A stretch of 64,000 nt of DNA from Climacium dendroides. Lineage: Eukaryota; Streptophyta; Bryopsida; Hypnales; Climaciaceae. The notes beneath the pieces were generated by a model that made no database searches, was not told where the DNA came from, and saw only the letters and a program-made list of their open reading frames with translations. Position numbers and translations under genes: made by a program. Numbering within the stretch: position 1 is the stretch's first letter; each line of letters opens with the position of its first letter. This document shows positions 22,039 to 35,187 of this stretch, in pieces. The stretch is taken from assembly GCA_950106755.1 (NCBI GenBank), contig OX467090.1, positions 19,383,092 to 19,447,091 on the forward strand. Reading direction: 5' to 3'.

Positions 22039-22609
22039 CACTACAAAAGAAGTTCATGGGTGAAGAGCGACCAAATTTGGGACCCCCTATACTATATCCT
22101 AAAAAAATTTTTTTTTCTAAAAAAAATATATGAATAGATTTTCCTACTTTGAAAGTTTATGTTCTGAATTATTGGTATTTTTTTATGTTAATAATAATTA
22201 GTTACAAATTTTAGAAGAAAAAAGATACATTATAAAGCTAAAAATAACTTTCACACCCCTGTATTATATAAGAAAAAGAAATTTAAAAAATGAAAAGAAA
22301 ATTCTATAAAGTAGCTTTCTACTGAAAGTTTATTTTGGTTGAATATTGATACAACAGTCATCTTCATGTGATCTCTATAAATATTTTAGTTGAAAAACAT
22401 GCCATTTTAGTTCATTTTTCAATTCTTTCTAGACAATATATCACATGTTATTTAGGATTGAAATTTTTGGCAATAGAAACCTATAGACATTGTTAAACAA
22501 AGCTCAAAATTGTAGGTTGAAATTATAGTTTATTAGAAAGTAATTAGGAAAAGTAGAAATGGGTAGTTAGGGTTTGGTCGCTCCTCACCCATGAACTTCC
22601 TTTGTAGTG
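22039..22609. mobile_element. 571-bp CACTA-type non-autonomous element
   Basis: Starts CACTACAAAAGAAGTTC and ends GAACTTCCTTTGTAGTG. Terminal inverted repeats of roughly 35 bp continue through ATGGGTGA(A/G)GAGCGACC. The interior is AT-rich without coding capacity. The flanking triplets (ATG left, CAC right) do not match, so no target duplication is claimed. It lies within the 3' end of the LINE. Confidence 0.75.
22372..22545 (+). repeat. Dispersed repeat, pair member (with 27977-28150)
   Basis: Shares AAACATGCCATTTTAGT and TTAAAATTATAGTTTATTAGAAA-type blocks in the same order and orientation with 27977-28150. It is non-coding and diverged. Confidence 0.5.
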
Positions 22610-22832
22610 CACCCCCCGTGGTCCCCAATTTTCTACCACCCTCGAGTTAGAACTTGGAACTTTAATATCCCTTTCGAGCTTTCCATGTAAATTGTTTTTT
22701 GCTTATGTGAAGGGGCCTCGTGCCCCCGCCCAACCGTCTCCGGCTTTCACAGCACATGGAAGAAGACCAAAGTGTCATTTTGCTTCTATTACATACTAAG
22801 TCCATGATGGTGGAGTCTTCGGCTTTGCTATC

Positions 22833-23621
22833 CACTATAAGAAATCAGTGTTTTTTTTAACAAGGGAAAAAACGTGCCGTGATGTCTAATTTAACAAGGA
22901 CGATGCCTGTAGTGACGTCTAAAAAAATCCGTTTAAAAAAACGGGCCAAAAACATGCCATGTTATGTACTAAAACGTGCTTAAATTTTTTGTGACATCGA
23001 AAACAACAGGGTCACCCAAGAGTTTCTGAGAGTGCCATGTGGAGGGGTTTTGACATCCACGTAGGATTTTTAACGATGGGCAAGGACACGTTGGACAACT
23101 TTTTCATCCAACGACGTTGTGACGTGTCCAATGACGTGGACCCCTAAATATCCGACGTGGAAAATAATTTCCGGTGCACGCAGCCTACATGGCAGCTGAC
23201 GTGGCACTCTTCTGTGATACATGCCGGTGTTCTGTATGATGTTCTCTGGGACGTCACATTTGACAGGAGAATGTTTTAAATGACATCAGAGTCAACGAGA
23301 ATGTGCTTTAGGAAACGAGCTGGGTGGATAATATTGTGGAATTTATTCTTTGCTGAAATCGCAGACATCGTCCACATACACGTCTATTGTGACATTAAGT
23401 AGAGCAACCCGTGTACTGGGGTATGCATTGCTTTGCGCTCAGTGTTCCGTTTGACACGCACAGTGACATCTGCAATGTTTTCTTGAGCATTACAGAAGAC
23501 ATACAATGCGAGAGGAAGGATGTTTTCTTGAACGAAATGAACAACGTGGATCATAAACCTCAACATCAAAGACGATGTACTCTATAGCCCATATACATGA
23601 GTGAATGGAAGATTGAAGTAT
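22833..23621. mobile_element. CACTA-like insertion in the P1 left arm
   Basis: Starts CACTATAAGAAATCAG. ATC precedes it (22830-22832) and ATC follows it (23622-23624). The sister arm near 29445 and the paralogous stretch near 56870 both lack the 789-bp segment and join the flanks directly, which confirms an insertion. The interior has many ACGTGG/GACGT words. The right end does not show TAGTG, so that end may be eroded. Confidence 0.65.
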
Positions 23622-24109
23622 ATCGGGTCCAAAGTGCGAAAGATTTCTGGATTGGCGATGTGTGACTTTGGAGTAGAATCACGGCTGTGACGACTTTAAT
23701 CCTGCTTCTGTGATAGCGTATGGTTTGCTGGATCGAATGCCCCTTTTATATAACATTCAGTAAGGTACTGCATCAATACTTTATTTTTCAGCTATACATT
23801 GTGTACTACATCCATTACGCATTTATGCGTAGTAGTAGCATTGCATCAATATAGATGGAATGTTCTTGGGATGGAAGTACTTTTCCTATGTAGCCTTCAT
23901 TCCATTGCATTTCCTTTGTGCATTTGGCTCATCTCATTGAGCCTTCACCTATCCACTTAGCTACTAATGGGTGTGAAATATTTCACATCATCTTTTATAG
24001 AGGCAAGGTAGTGATAGTGCATGATAATGAATGTTATGTACTAAGCTTTCATTTTCTTATAACTTATCACTAATCCCGTATCTATCTGCAAGCCCTTAGT
24101 CATTAGGAA

Positions 24110-24505
24110 AAAAATTGAACCCAAAAAGAGGCCTTTAGTTTTTTTTACTAATTTTTATATTAATTGAATGAATATAAAGGTGGTCACATCCTTATTAGTA
24201 CCACCACTTGACGTGTGCTCTATTCTTCATGATGGATCCATTATAAGATTTATAAGATCATGGAGATGAATTGGGTAATTATGAAAAAAAATTGAATTCA
24301 TTGTGCAATTCATAGCCCAATTAGTGAGTTGAGAAGGCTCTTCTGAATTAAATTTATGAGATCATGGAGATGGATTGGATAGTGATATTGAATTTTTGAA
24401 TTCATCATGCAATTCTTGGCCCCATTAATGAGTTGAGAAGGTTCTTCCTACCCAAGTTTTTGCATTGTGAAGCGGCTTCTTTTGGGATTCAATCTCTTTC
24501 TAATG
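24110..24505. other. Second insertion in the P1 left arm, unclassified
   Basis: About 400 bp absent from the corresponding place in the right arm (near 29000) and from the paralogous DNA near 57920. AT-rich, with two partial copies of GAGATCATGGAGATGRATTGG-like sequence inside. No terminal repeats were identified. Confidence 0.45.
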
Positions 24506-25297
24506 ACTTTGAATCATTGCCTCTAAGGAAAGATACCTGAAAACTACACCAATCATGAACTTCAACAAGTAAATTCTTCCTCATACTCACTCAATAAAGT
24601 AAACATTGGGTTTGAACTCTAAAAATGAACATTCACTAAGGTAGAAAATAACATTAAAGGGGGCTATAGTAAAAAATTGAATTGACCAAGGTCTTTGCGA
24701 CAAGAGTGTAGGAATTTTTTTTAATAAATTTGTAATGAATTTTGCCAAATCCATCCAAGCAAGGAGTGGATATTAATTAAATTTTTTTTAATTATGGTAT
24801 CATTATGAAACACAAATAGAAAAATATAGTTAAAATTGAGATAGATTGACACATTTATCCTACAAATGATCACCACATGAGTGACATGGTTGTAGGGCAA
24901 AAACTTGACCTTGGTAGAAAGTTCAATGTGAACCATTTGGATTGCATTTAGTGGAAAGAATATTCTACAAGTACATTAGTCAACTCATTTTTCAAAAGAA
25001 AATGATACATTATATATACAAAGTCAAAGCAAAATCACATAGATTCCCATTGTGGATCATAGGAGGGAGTTTTCTTTTTCTTTTGGATACTTTTATGACT
25101 CTTTTAATTTCGTGCATAGTTACAATGACAATCCAAAAGTGTCTCTTTACATTGTAGAATCATGTAGAAATCTCTTATCTTATCTAAAAGTCCTATGGTG
25201 GTGTTCATTGAATTCACAAAATCCTAACTTTTCAATCTATCTCCAATTCTTCCAACCCTAATTGCACACTTTGTGCAATTTCTAGTACAAGGTTGTT

Positions 25298-28200
25298 GCA
25301 AAGACAGACCAAACAATTTTGGTAGTATTTTGGTAAAATTGTAGTTTTTGCACTTAATACTATGAGTACTACAAAAAGTACAAATATTATGAAATAGAAC
25401 AATCTCAACCATTGATTTGAAAAATTATCGGCTACTAGTATTGATGACTACTTGGAAGTACTAGAAAAGTACTATTTAAAAAAAATTATTCCAAAAAATA
25501 AATATAATTAGGTATAAACTAATAATAATTAGAAAATTATGAAAAAAAATCCCTAAAAATTAGCGAATCGTTAAGACTTGATAGTGATTACATTTAACCA
25601 AAAAATAAAAGTCAAAACCATCTTCATTGTTTAGAAGTGCGCATGCAAGGGTGCCCAATTTATAAATATGGAGTCCATAAATTAATGTATTTTTAGATTT
25701 CATTTAGTAGGCACATGTCCCCCTATTGTTGGAATAGACCGCGAAAATTTCAGCTCTAAGTCATTAATTTTGGGTACTCCCCAATAGGCCAATACAAAAG
25801 CCCCCTAAACCTCAAAGTGTGACATATTAGAAAAATTGACTTTTAAATATAAAATATTTTTTTCATTCCTAAAAAATAAGGAATATGATTATAGTCAAGT
25901 TAACCATCTCCAATAAAAATTTCAAGTCCATTGGGTTCTATCATCATAAGTTCTAGCAGAAAACAATTTTTTCACTCTCAATGTGATGCAAAATAGTATT
26001 GGTCCTTCTTGCAATCACCCTACATTAGGATTTAAGAGAGCAAAATTGAATCTTGGATTAGGAATCTAAATTGAAATCTTGTTCATAATGAATATATCTT
26101 CCATAATTTTCAAGTTAAAAGAGAGTTTGTGCTTATAGATTGAAAGGTTATAAGCATTACATTTACTTTGTTTACGTATAAATAAATGAAAATCATAATT
26201 TTTTTTAAATGTTATATTCTTTGGAGAATTTTTTGTACTTTTGTATTCTTACATGTTAGATGGTGGTATTATGGTATAAATTTTGTGCATCTAGGTAGAA
26301 GGTAATGCACTCAACCAACTCCAAATAGCAAATCAATCTCATAATAGAAACCTCAAGCCAAGTACTATTTAACCCTCAAAAGGACATTTCATGTTAACAG
26401 TTGGTCAAACCACATTAGATTTCTACATTCAAACATATATTTTAAAATTTTGATATTTTTTGCAAGTACTAAGAAATGTCTAAAACTCAATCTCATTTTT
26501 TCATAATTACATAAATGAAAGTGAATTTTAAATGATTTTTTAAAGAAACTTCTTTGTTTAAATCATAGTATTTACAAAAATACTAAACACAGTATGAAAT
26601 TTTTACAAAATGAAAATAAATCAAATAATAGTAACAAACATCATAGTATAATTGATGTATTTCTTAACCTCTAACCAACCAAAGGCGAAGAATTCAACTT
26701 ACAACTATACAAATGTTGCTACTAACAAATCTTTTGTTGAGAATTTCTTGGACTTGAATCACAAGACATTGTCAAAATTAAATGCAATGGACATCACTAC
26801 ACCAACAGAGCTTAAAGAATGATCAAAATTAATACCATTGGAGCAATTCCAAAAAGGAAAATAAATTTTGATTTTCCCACTTGTTTTTAACATGTGCTAC
26901 TTTATTGTTGACTTCGACTCTTTCACAACTAGTGAGGATCAGTAGAAGCTACAATAACTACAAATTCCTTTGAAAATAGGAGCTACTCTCACACTAATCT
27001 AGTCATTTTTAGGAAACCCTAGATTTATTTCGAGACAGAGGTAGTACAATTTTGCTAACCTTGTTAGTTGTACTTAAGTTTGTTAAAGTTTTTCAGCATT
27101 AAAGATTTTGTTAGTTTCTTCAAACAATTTGATTTAATCCTTAAAGTTTTTTACTATATTTCACCAAAAACACTCCAAAATTGCCATTTCTAGTATAAGC
27201 ACCAAATTTTAGAAAACAAAACATTCTTGGAAACATGTAACAATAGGATCTTATGGTACACTAGATTAAGAAGATGTGGAAAAAAATTTAGAAATTTCCA
27301 CCAGGTAGATTGCAAAAATTTAGCGTTTGAAGTGACAAAATTTCTTTTGGGGGCCCTACAAAAATCGGCCAACTGCACTTCAAAAGGTTACATTTGTATG
27401 AAAAGATGTCCAAAATAGTGGTACTTTTTTTAATTCATTCTTCAAAGCAAGTTGGCTACATGCTTAAAAAATTTTAGATCATTTAGAAAAAAAATAATAA
27501 ATAAGAAAGATGTAGAGAATGTTTCAAAATATTAAATTGTTAACAATTTATTTATGGAATTGAAAAATGCCAATCTCAATGGTTGTAATGTTGTAAAAAA
27601 AAATCTACACCTTATGTTTTTTTTTGTTTTTTTTTCCCAAAATACTGAAAATTGAGTTATATAAAGGATCTCCAAATTTGTCGTAGAATAGAGATTTTAT
27701 AACTACCCACAAACTACTTACAAACTAGATCTCTTCATCATTAGATGTTTTTTAGGACATTGGAGGGTTGTTTCAAGCTTGTTCTTCATGTTGTAAATCA
27801 AGCAATGTTGGCCATAATAAATAATAATTAAATAATTTAAAATAATTTTTCAAAAAATGTTCAAAAGTTTTTTACATTATTATTTGACATGGCAATCATT
27901 GTACTGTAGATGCGTTCTTATTATCCGGGAACTTAGGGGAACTTGCAACCTTATAGACTAGTTGAATTTCATCTAAATGTGTGCTCTACAAATATTTGAG
28001 TTAAAAAAACATGCCATTTTAGTGCATTTTTAACCTCTTCTAGAAATCATTCCATATTTTATTTGAGTTTGAAATTTTGGGAGAAGAATCCAATGGTCAT
28101 TAGTAAATAATGTTCAAAATTTGAAGTTAAAATTATAGTTTATTAGAAACCACTTGTTTGCACGTGGTTTGTTGTAGTAGAACTAAGTGCACTCCCTAAG
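25298..28200. other. P1 spacer, AT-rich, no gene
   Basis: Non-coding. It contains dispersed repeats shared with other parts of the window: 26029-26520 matches 33741-34180, 27320-27465 matches 39155-39305, and 27977-28150 matches 22372-22545. No terminal structures were recognised. Confidence 0.5.
26029..26520 (+). repeat. Dispersed repeat, pair member (with 33741-34180)
   Basis: Begins ATTAGGATTTAAGAGAGCAA and contains GTAGAAGGTAATGCACTCAA. Both blocks recur in order and orientation at 33741-34180, just past the end of the first GDSL unit. Confidence 0.6.
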
Positions 28201-29533
28201 CAACCACCTTGTGCTAGAAATTGCACAAAGTGTGCAATTAGGGTTGGAAGAATTGGAGATAGATTGAAAAGTCAGGATATTATGAATTCAATGAATACCA
28301 CCATAGGACTTTTATACAAGATAAGAGATTTCTACATAATTCTACAATATAAAGAGACACTTTTATATTGTCATTGTAACCTTGCACATAATTAAAAGAA
28401 TCATAAAAGTATTCAAAAGAATAAGAAAAGTCCCTCCTATGATCTACAATGGGAATCTATGTGATTTTGCTTTGACCACCTATATATAATGTATCATTTT
28501 CTTTTAAAAAATGAGTTGACCAATATACTTGTAGAATATTCTTCCAATAAGTGCAATCCAAATGGTTCACATTGGACTTCCTACCAAGGTAAAGTTTTGC
28601 CCTCCAACAATGCCACTCATGTAGTAATTGTTTATAGGATAAATGTGTCAATCTATCCCAATTTTAACTATATTTTTCTATTTGTATTTCATAATGGTAC
28701 CGTAATTAAAAAAGATTTAGTTAATCCCCACTCCTTGCTTGGATGGATATGGCATTTGAAATTCATTAATATTTATTTAAAATAATTCCTATACTCTTGC
28801 GGCACAGACCACGGTCAATTCAATTTTTTGCAATTGATAGCCCCCCTTAACGTTACTCTCTACCTTAGTGAATGTTCATTTTTAGAGTTCAAACCCTATG
28901 TTTACTTTATTGAGTAAGTATGAGGAAGAATTTACTTGTTGAAGTTCACGATTGGTATAGTTTTGAGGTATCTTTCCTAAACTTACAATAATGATTCAGA
29001 GTGCTAAGGGGTTGCAAAATGATATGGGGTTAGTGACAAGTTGTAGAAAAATGAAAGCTTAATACATACCATCCATTATCATGCACTATCAAAAGATGAT
29101 GTGAAAAATTCCACATCCAGTAGTAACTAAGTAGACAACTGAGATGAGCCAAATGCACAAAGGAAATGCAATGGAATGAAGGCTACATAGGAAAAGTACT
29201 TCCATCCCAAGAACATTCCTTCTATATTCATGCAATGCTACTACTACAAGTAAATGCGTAATGGATGTAGTACACAATGTATAGCTGAAAAATAAAGTAT
29301 TGATGCAGTACCTTACTGAATGTCATATAAAAGGGGCATCCGATCCAGCAAACCATACGCTACCACAGAAGCAGGATTAAAGTCGTCACAGCCGTGATTC
29401 TACTCCAAAGTCACACATCGCCAATCCAGAAATCCTTCGCACTTCGGACCCGACAGCAAAGCCGAAGACTCCACCGTCACGGACCTACGTAACAGAAGCA
29501 AAATGACGCTTCGGTCTTCCTCCATGTGCTGCT
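28201..29533 (-). repeat. Right arm of old inverted repeat P1
   Basis: Reverse complement of 22750-25297 without its two insertions. It sits directly upstream of the first GDSL unit, as expected for the upstream part of a head-to-head duplicated segment. Its clean sequence gives the empty-site version for the CACTA-like insertion in the left arm. Confidence 0.75.
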
Positions 29534-29793
29534 GTAAACATTTTTTTATTTGCTGTGCAAATGAAAGGTCACTGCCTGAAAAGAAATAAAGCAAGAAAGC
29601 TTTTCCAGTCTCTCCACACGTTCACCTCCTCACCTCCCTCGCTCAGTATCGTTGAATTAAGAAATTCATCACACTATACTATAATCCAAGAAACCGACGG
29701 TAATTCGTAGGCCAACTCGGAGGCTGGGACTAAAGCTTACCGTGTTACTTCGCACCCGATCTCAAACGTACATCGAGCCTCCTTCCACTCGTG

Positions 29794-29800
29794 TATATAA
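29794..29800 (+). promoter_or_regulatory. TATA box of GDSL copy 1
   Basis: TATATAA followed by ATGGGC, about 287 bp upstream of the ATG. At the same aligned position copies 2 and 3 read GTACAAATGGGC, with no TATA. Confidence 0.6.
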
Positions 29801-30080
29801 ATGGGCTGCGCTCGCACTCCAATCTCATTCCAAGTCGCAACTGCCTCCATCGACACACTCGCTAAGGTCTCACTGCTCCCTACACCGCCTGACGGTGGCT
29901 CCATCACCTAACCCGGTCCGCGGGAGCCTCCATCAATCTGCACAACTACACGACTCCAAGTGAACCCCACTTGAAAGCCAGCTATCGGCTTCCTGGTCGA
30001 TCCGAATCGACCGAGCACTTGCTCCACTACCTGGTGGACTACCGATTCTGCTTCGACCGGGACTGGCCACGACGTCAGAA

Positions 30081-31627
30081 ATGGCGTCCACGTCGAGCCT
30101 GGGGATGCTCTGCTGGGGTGTCCTCCTCTCTGCCTGCTTCCTGCAATCCATGCACCTGGCTTCCGCCAAACAGGCCTTGCCCGAGTGCAAGTTCCCGGCG
30201 GTGTATGCGTTCGGCGACTCGCTGACCGACACCGGAAACTCCATCGCGGCCTTTCCCGACCAGTTCGCCCACGCCGAGCTCGACCCCAATGGCGCTCTGT
30301 TTCCGGGCCATGCCGCGGATCGATACACCGACGGAAAATTGGTGCTCGACTTCCTTGGTACGAACGCGGCTCACCCTCAAAATACCAACTAATCCACCAA
30401 TTACTTAACATGAGACACTGAGAGCTAGCAGCTAGCACCACCAATTCAGAACTCTGCAGATTCACAGCCATTAATTACTACCGCTGTCAGTGGCTAGGGA
30501 ATGATTCACAGTCTGTGTCTTCAGTACGTGATGAAATGCATTGAGTTGCACCCCTGCGGGATTCATGAATGGTTCGTCGTAGACAGTGTACTGATTGGAT
30601 TTGCTGTTGGCTCTGTGGAATGGCAGCTTTCGGAGTGGGACGGCGGCCCATCTACCCCATGCTGCGAGGCACGGGAGGCGTCTTCACCAACGGCACCAAC
30701 TTCGCGGCCTACGGCGCACCGGCGAGGAGCGTGAAGGTGTGGCGCAGGGACTCGGGATTCAACAGCCCGTTCTCGCTGGACGTGCAGCACCAGTGGTACG
30801 AGCGCTACAAAGTGCGCGTGTGGTTCTACGAGAGCCCCACATTCACCACGCGCGGGCTCAACCAGAGCCTGCCCAAGCTGTCCACCGTGAGCGACTCGCT
30901 GTTCCTGGTGTGGTCCGGCTACCAAGACTACTTCTCCAGCCTCTACGACAAGACGCTCACTCCTCGCCAGACGCGCTCCATCGTCCCGCAGGTGGTGGAA
31001 GCCATCGAAACGCACATCAAGGCGCTGCTGACGCCCGTGCAGTTCACGCCCCCGCTCACGGCCCCGCCCACGCCCACGGTGCAGATGCCCACGGCGCGCA
31101 CCATTCTGGTGGTGAACCTGCCTCCCTTGGGCTGCATGCCCGCCATGCTGTCGATGTACGGCGGCGCGCACGCCAAGTACGACAGCCACGGCTGCCTCAG
31201 CGACCTCAACCGAATCACGCGACAACACAACCAGCTGCTGGGCGAGAAGATGGAGGAGCTGCGGGCCAAGTACCCGCAGGCGCAGCTGCTGTACGGCGAC
31301 GCTTCCGGCGTGTACACGGACATCCTGAAGGAGCCCAAGAAGTACAACGTCACGGCGCCGCTCCAGGCTTGCTGCGGCGCGGGCGGCGCGTACAACTTCA
31401 ACAAGGAGGTGACTTGCGGACACTCGGGCCTGCTTTCGAAACACTTCGTGAATCTCACCTCCACGTACTGCGCGGATCCCGCGGCGCATCTGAGCTGGGA
31501 CGGCATCCACACGTCCAACACGTTCAACAAGGCCGCCGTGACGGCGTTCCTGCAGGGCAAGCACATCACCCCCAAGGGCGGGCTCAACTGCTCCCCCGAC
31601 TTCACGCACTTCGACGACCCCCAGTAG
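30081..31627 (+). CDS. GDSL esterase/lipase, copy 1 (two exons, 425 residues)
   Basis: Exons 30081-30357 and 30627-31627; phase-1 intron of 269 bp (GTACGAAC ... GGCAG). A secreted serine hydrolase of the plant GDSL/SGNH family, acting on ester bonds; the substrate cannot be read from sequence. Residues 1 to about 29 are a signal peptide ending ASA. Block I is GDSL with Ser47. Block II lies in TNFAAYGAP (Gly122). NLPPLGC is at 256-262. Block V WDGIH gives Asp384 and His387. At block III, where GxND is usual, this protein has GYQD (190-193), so Gln192 replaces the oxyanion Asn. Four N-glycosylation sequons are visible (NGT, NQS, NVT, NLT). It is four residues longer than copies 2 and 3 because of a Pro-rich insert near 235. 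Codon third positions are strongly GC-rich against AT-rich flanks. Probably functional and TATA-driven. Confidence 0.9.
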
Positions 31628-33640
31628 TTCATTCAGTCGAGAGCCAGGGGGCACCCGAGGGCATGTACACTACGGCCGCTCCGATCGCATTCCTTAGAAT
31701 GGTCGATCGACTTGTAGAGTAACGCTTTAATCGTTAGTGATCCAACATTCTTATGTGTTGAGATTGATCTCAGCGGAGCTGATGTTCTTATTCCTGATGA
31801 AATTCGTGGGAATCGAAATTCATTAATAATTGAAATCATGGATCCTGAAGTTGGGTTCACTTGAGTTCGCAATTGCGTTAGTTCTTTGCTCATGGCTTTT
31901 CGTCCGAGTGTAATTTTGCTCGATCACTCGATCATTGAACAAGGCGGCTGTCACGTATTATTTTCTTAGTGGACAAGGACATGAGCCCATACATCTTTCA
32001 GCTACCAGGGAAACCCCGACTGCGACGTCGTTGATGAGGATTGCAGCACCTCATTGGACCTCCAAGTAATTGTAACTGAAAGGGTGATTTGTACAAATTC
32101 CAAGCCTGTCCAGATTCCCACCGTTGTTAATATTACCACTTATAGCACTTGCCTGATGCGACAGCGGCCACATGCATGCAATGGACTCAACATTGCATTG
32201 CATGAAGCTTTCAATACGAGGACTTGTGTGGTGAATTTCGTTAAAATGGCACTACATTCAATTAAAATGGCACTGAATATGTCAAAGATGACACAACATT
32301 CCATTGGAATGGCACACGGAGTATGGCAAATGGCAAAAATATCAGATGACTTTAACCGCCATTTGTGGAAATTCGCATTCAAAGTTAGAAAATCTTCTAA
32401 TCTGTACGGTCAAATTTCATGAAATTTTTATCGCATGATCTCAAACAAGTAAAGTACAAGATCCTATGGTTAGATTCTAATAAAATTATTAGTTGACGCA
32501 GAAATAATGGCAGTCTTGAGTGGTTTCTGGCCCAAAAAAAAAAAAAAAAATGGTCTTGGTCCTTCAGGGATTAATTGATTCCACAAAACCTGAATCCAGT
32601 TTGTTCCGAGTGCTTTGTCAATGTTTGCCGCACGGGCATCTGGGACAGCCACAGTTACAACGCATGCCTGCCAGATTGTGATACAGCAGGCCCAGAAACA
32701 GGAGTCCAAACTGCACATGAGCAAGCTTTTGCTCCTTTCAGTCAAGGCGATACATCTCTGTATTAATTAATATATCAAACTCCCCCAGTTTCCAGTGTTG
32801 CCACCGGACACATTACAACAGGAAAAAACTTTCTGTCACTGATTGCGAGACTGACTGATTGTCTTTGTTTACCCCGGCTTTTCCTGCACTCTTTCATCTT
32901 CAGGAGAATGGGTCAACCGGATCCAGGATTCCATGGATCGTCTTGGGGTCGATACTGAAGTTTCTGATGTGAAACGCAGTTCCTCGCCGGTTGATCTCCT
33001 CTACGTACTTCTGTAATGAAATAGGATTGATGACTTTCTCGTTGCTGATTCACAAGGGAGCTGTTTAAGAGTTCACCACTTAAGAGATGGAAATGAAACA
33101 AGATTTTCCACTGAAATAAGAGGTGGTAATGGCTCACGGAAGATGGTGGTAAACTCTGTTTCATTGCCTAGTTCTTAGAGCTTTGTGCAACCGAACGTCA
33201 CACGATTTCTGGCATCCAAAATCACACCAACTTCATGAAACTGACAATACTATGGTGCAGCTTTAACAATTGTGTGTATTATTGTCGTGGTCCCGATTTG
33301 AAGTTGGTCCATTGGATGCACAAGAGAAGAGAAGCAATCCGGTTTCAATACAAAGCCCGGCCTGATTTATGGCCCAACATTATGATCTAAGCTTGACTTT
33401 GGTGATTTTGAAATCAAGCCCACATTTAGGCCTTAGTAGAAACTAAATTTCCTTGAACTCAAATCTATACCTCCCATGGTTTCCTTGAACTCAAATCTAT
33501 ACCTAAGAGAAGAGAAAAACTGGTTGTGCTTCTCTTTGTTGGATATTGGAGAATTTGGCAAATTAATTGAGATTGGCTATGTTGATATTAATCATTGAAG
33601 GATATCTTGTATCTATAACTTGTTCCTTGTATACCTTGGT
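31628..33640. other. Downstream part of GDSL unit 1
   Basis: 3' flank conserved in all three units. It includes a broken minus-strand frame (32913-33164) matching the open frame at 53229-53498. A 5-bp deletion relative to copy 2 changes its frame after SYFITE. Also contains TTAAAATGGC words like those of the MITE at 52175. Confidence 0.5.
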
Positions 33641-33740
33641 AGAAAGTCCCATGGTGTTTCATTGAATTCATTAAATGGTGACTTTTCAATCTTAATTCAA
33701 CCCTTTGAATCTTAATTGCATTTTTTGTGCAATCTCTACT

Positions 33741-34180
33741 ACATTAGGATTCAAGAGAGCAAAACTGAATCTTGGATTAATAATATGAATTGGACTCTCG
33801 TCTATAATGGGTTTATATACCTTAATTATAGAGTGAAAATTCAGTTCATTTTCATAGATTGAAGGATTATGCTTAGCATTACATTTACTTTGTTTACACA
33901 TAAACAAATGAAAATCATTATTTTGTAAAAAATGTTGTGTTCTTCAAGAAATTTTTGTGTTTTGGGATACTTATTTGTAAGATGGTGGTATTATGGTGTC
34001 AATTTTGCGCATCCTTGTAGAAGGTAATGCACTCAACCAACTCAAAGTAGCAAATCAATCTTAGCAAATCAATCTCAAAATGGAAACCTCAAGCCTAGTC
34101 TAAAATGCATGTCTAAAATATACATCTAAAATATATCTAAAATTCAATCTCATTTTTTCATAATTACAAACATGAAAGTG
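33741..34180 (+). repeat. Dispersed repeat, pair member (with 26029-26520)
   Basis: Same order of blocks as 26029-26520, including GCATTACATTTACTTTGTTTAC and GTAGAAGGTAATGCACTCAA (split here only for naming). Diverged and non-coding. Confidence 0.6.
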
Positions 34181-35070
34181 AAAGGGCACTTTGGGCACCC
34201 AAGGAGATAGGAATGTGACAATATGTGACAACCCATCCTTATTTGACCTTACATACAAAAACAAAATCTTTGAAGTATGCAAAGATCAAAAGAGTAGAAT
34301 AGAACAAATAACAAAATTCTAAAAGTATACAGAGATAAAAGAATTTTAAAAATAGAAAAAAATAAAAATCTTATGAAATATAACATGTCAAAAGTATACA
34401 AACAAGAACAAACTTGAATCAATGAATATATGGGAGGCAACCCATTCTTAGTCAACAACCCATTCTAGCACCATAGGGGGATGTAATTTTGTGCAAGAAT
34501 TATGATTGGCTACAAGATTCAACCAATCCTTGTTGGATTTTGCAAATAACCTTTGGTTAAAAAATAGGAGTGTCTATATAACAAGTATAGGTGGAATAGA
34601 TTAATAGAATCTTTAGCTAAGAAATTCATAGTAATTATATTTTGAGAAATGAAAATTTGAAAAATTATAGAAACCTTATGAACTCTATTTGAAAAAATCC
34701 CCATTGTTGAAATCTACCTTGCAAATACATGTATCTGTTTGAGTGGTCAGAAATAGGTTGCCTCCCTTATTTGTGGGAATATCCTTAACACTATAGCAAG
34801 TTGTGTAGCTCTTCAAAAATGAACAAGTCAACTGTAGATGAAGGGAATTTATCATGCATTATTATAGATGATAATTCATCCATCACCTACCCACCAAACC
34901 TTGCATCCCTAGTAACAATAAATAATAATTGAAATGTATTGTAGCACTCTAGATGAATGTGAACTAGCACAGAATGATTGGTGAATATATTAACTTAATA
35001 TGTAAGAAATACATGCAAATGTTGATTGTTGGACATGAAAATGCATTTGTAAATTTCATCTAAAAGCACA

Positions 35071-35187
35071 CAAGCTCTAAAATTGTCCACTTCCTCAAAT
35101 GTACACTATTTGTACATGTTACTCTTGTATAACCTTTAGCAATGTACAAATAGTGTACAATTTAAAAGGTGGATGATTTTAGAGCCC
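35071..35187. mobile_element. Foldback (MITE-like) element
   Basis: Left arm from GCTCTAAAATTGTCCAC to ACTATTTGTACA (35071-35118); right arm from TGTACAAATAGT to GATTTTAGAGC (35145-35187). The arms are about 44 bp with a few mismatches and a short loop. A partial extra copy of the right arm lies near 35440-35500. Confidence 0.55.

Larger units (their letters stand above)
22750..25297 (+). repeat. Left arm of old inverted repeat P1 (upstream region of a lost GDSL unit)
   Basis: Reverse-complement match to 28201-29533, from AGCACATGGAAGAAGACC at the outer end to TTGCACACTTTGTGCAATTTCTAG at the inner end. The left arm is longer because it carries two insertions (22833-23621 and about 24110-24505). 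The same sequence in the same orientation recurs, diverged, at about 56800-58500, directly upstream of the minus-strand GDSL gene. This arm is therefore the upstream DNA of a GDSL unit whose gene part is missing on the left. Confidence 0.75.
29600..33640 (+). repeat. GDSL segmental unit, copy 1
   Basis: About 4 kb that aligns in the same orientation with 59060-62988 and in reverse with 52790-56700, from CAGTCTCTCCACACGTTC to the GTTGATATTAATCATTGAAGG region. It is more diverged than the other two copies are from each other and has small deletions downstream of the gene (for example around 32420-32580). A poly-A run lies at about 32533. Confidence 0.85.

Noticed and set aside
30563..31654. Long antisense frames over the GDSL exons (also at 54663-55742 and 60034-61113, and the +1 frames)
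   Set aside because: They are shadows of GC-rich codons in the true exon 2. Their translations are Arg/Ala/Val/His-rich without domain character.
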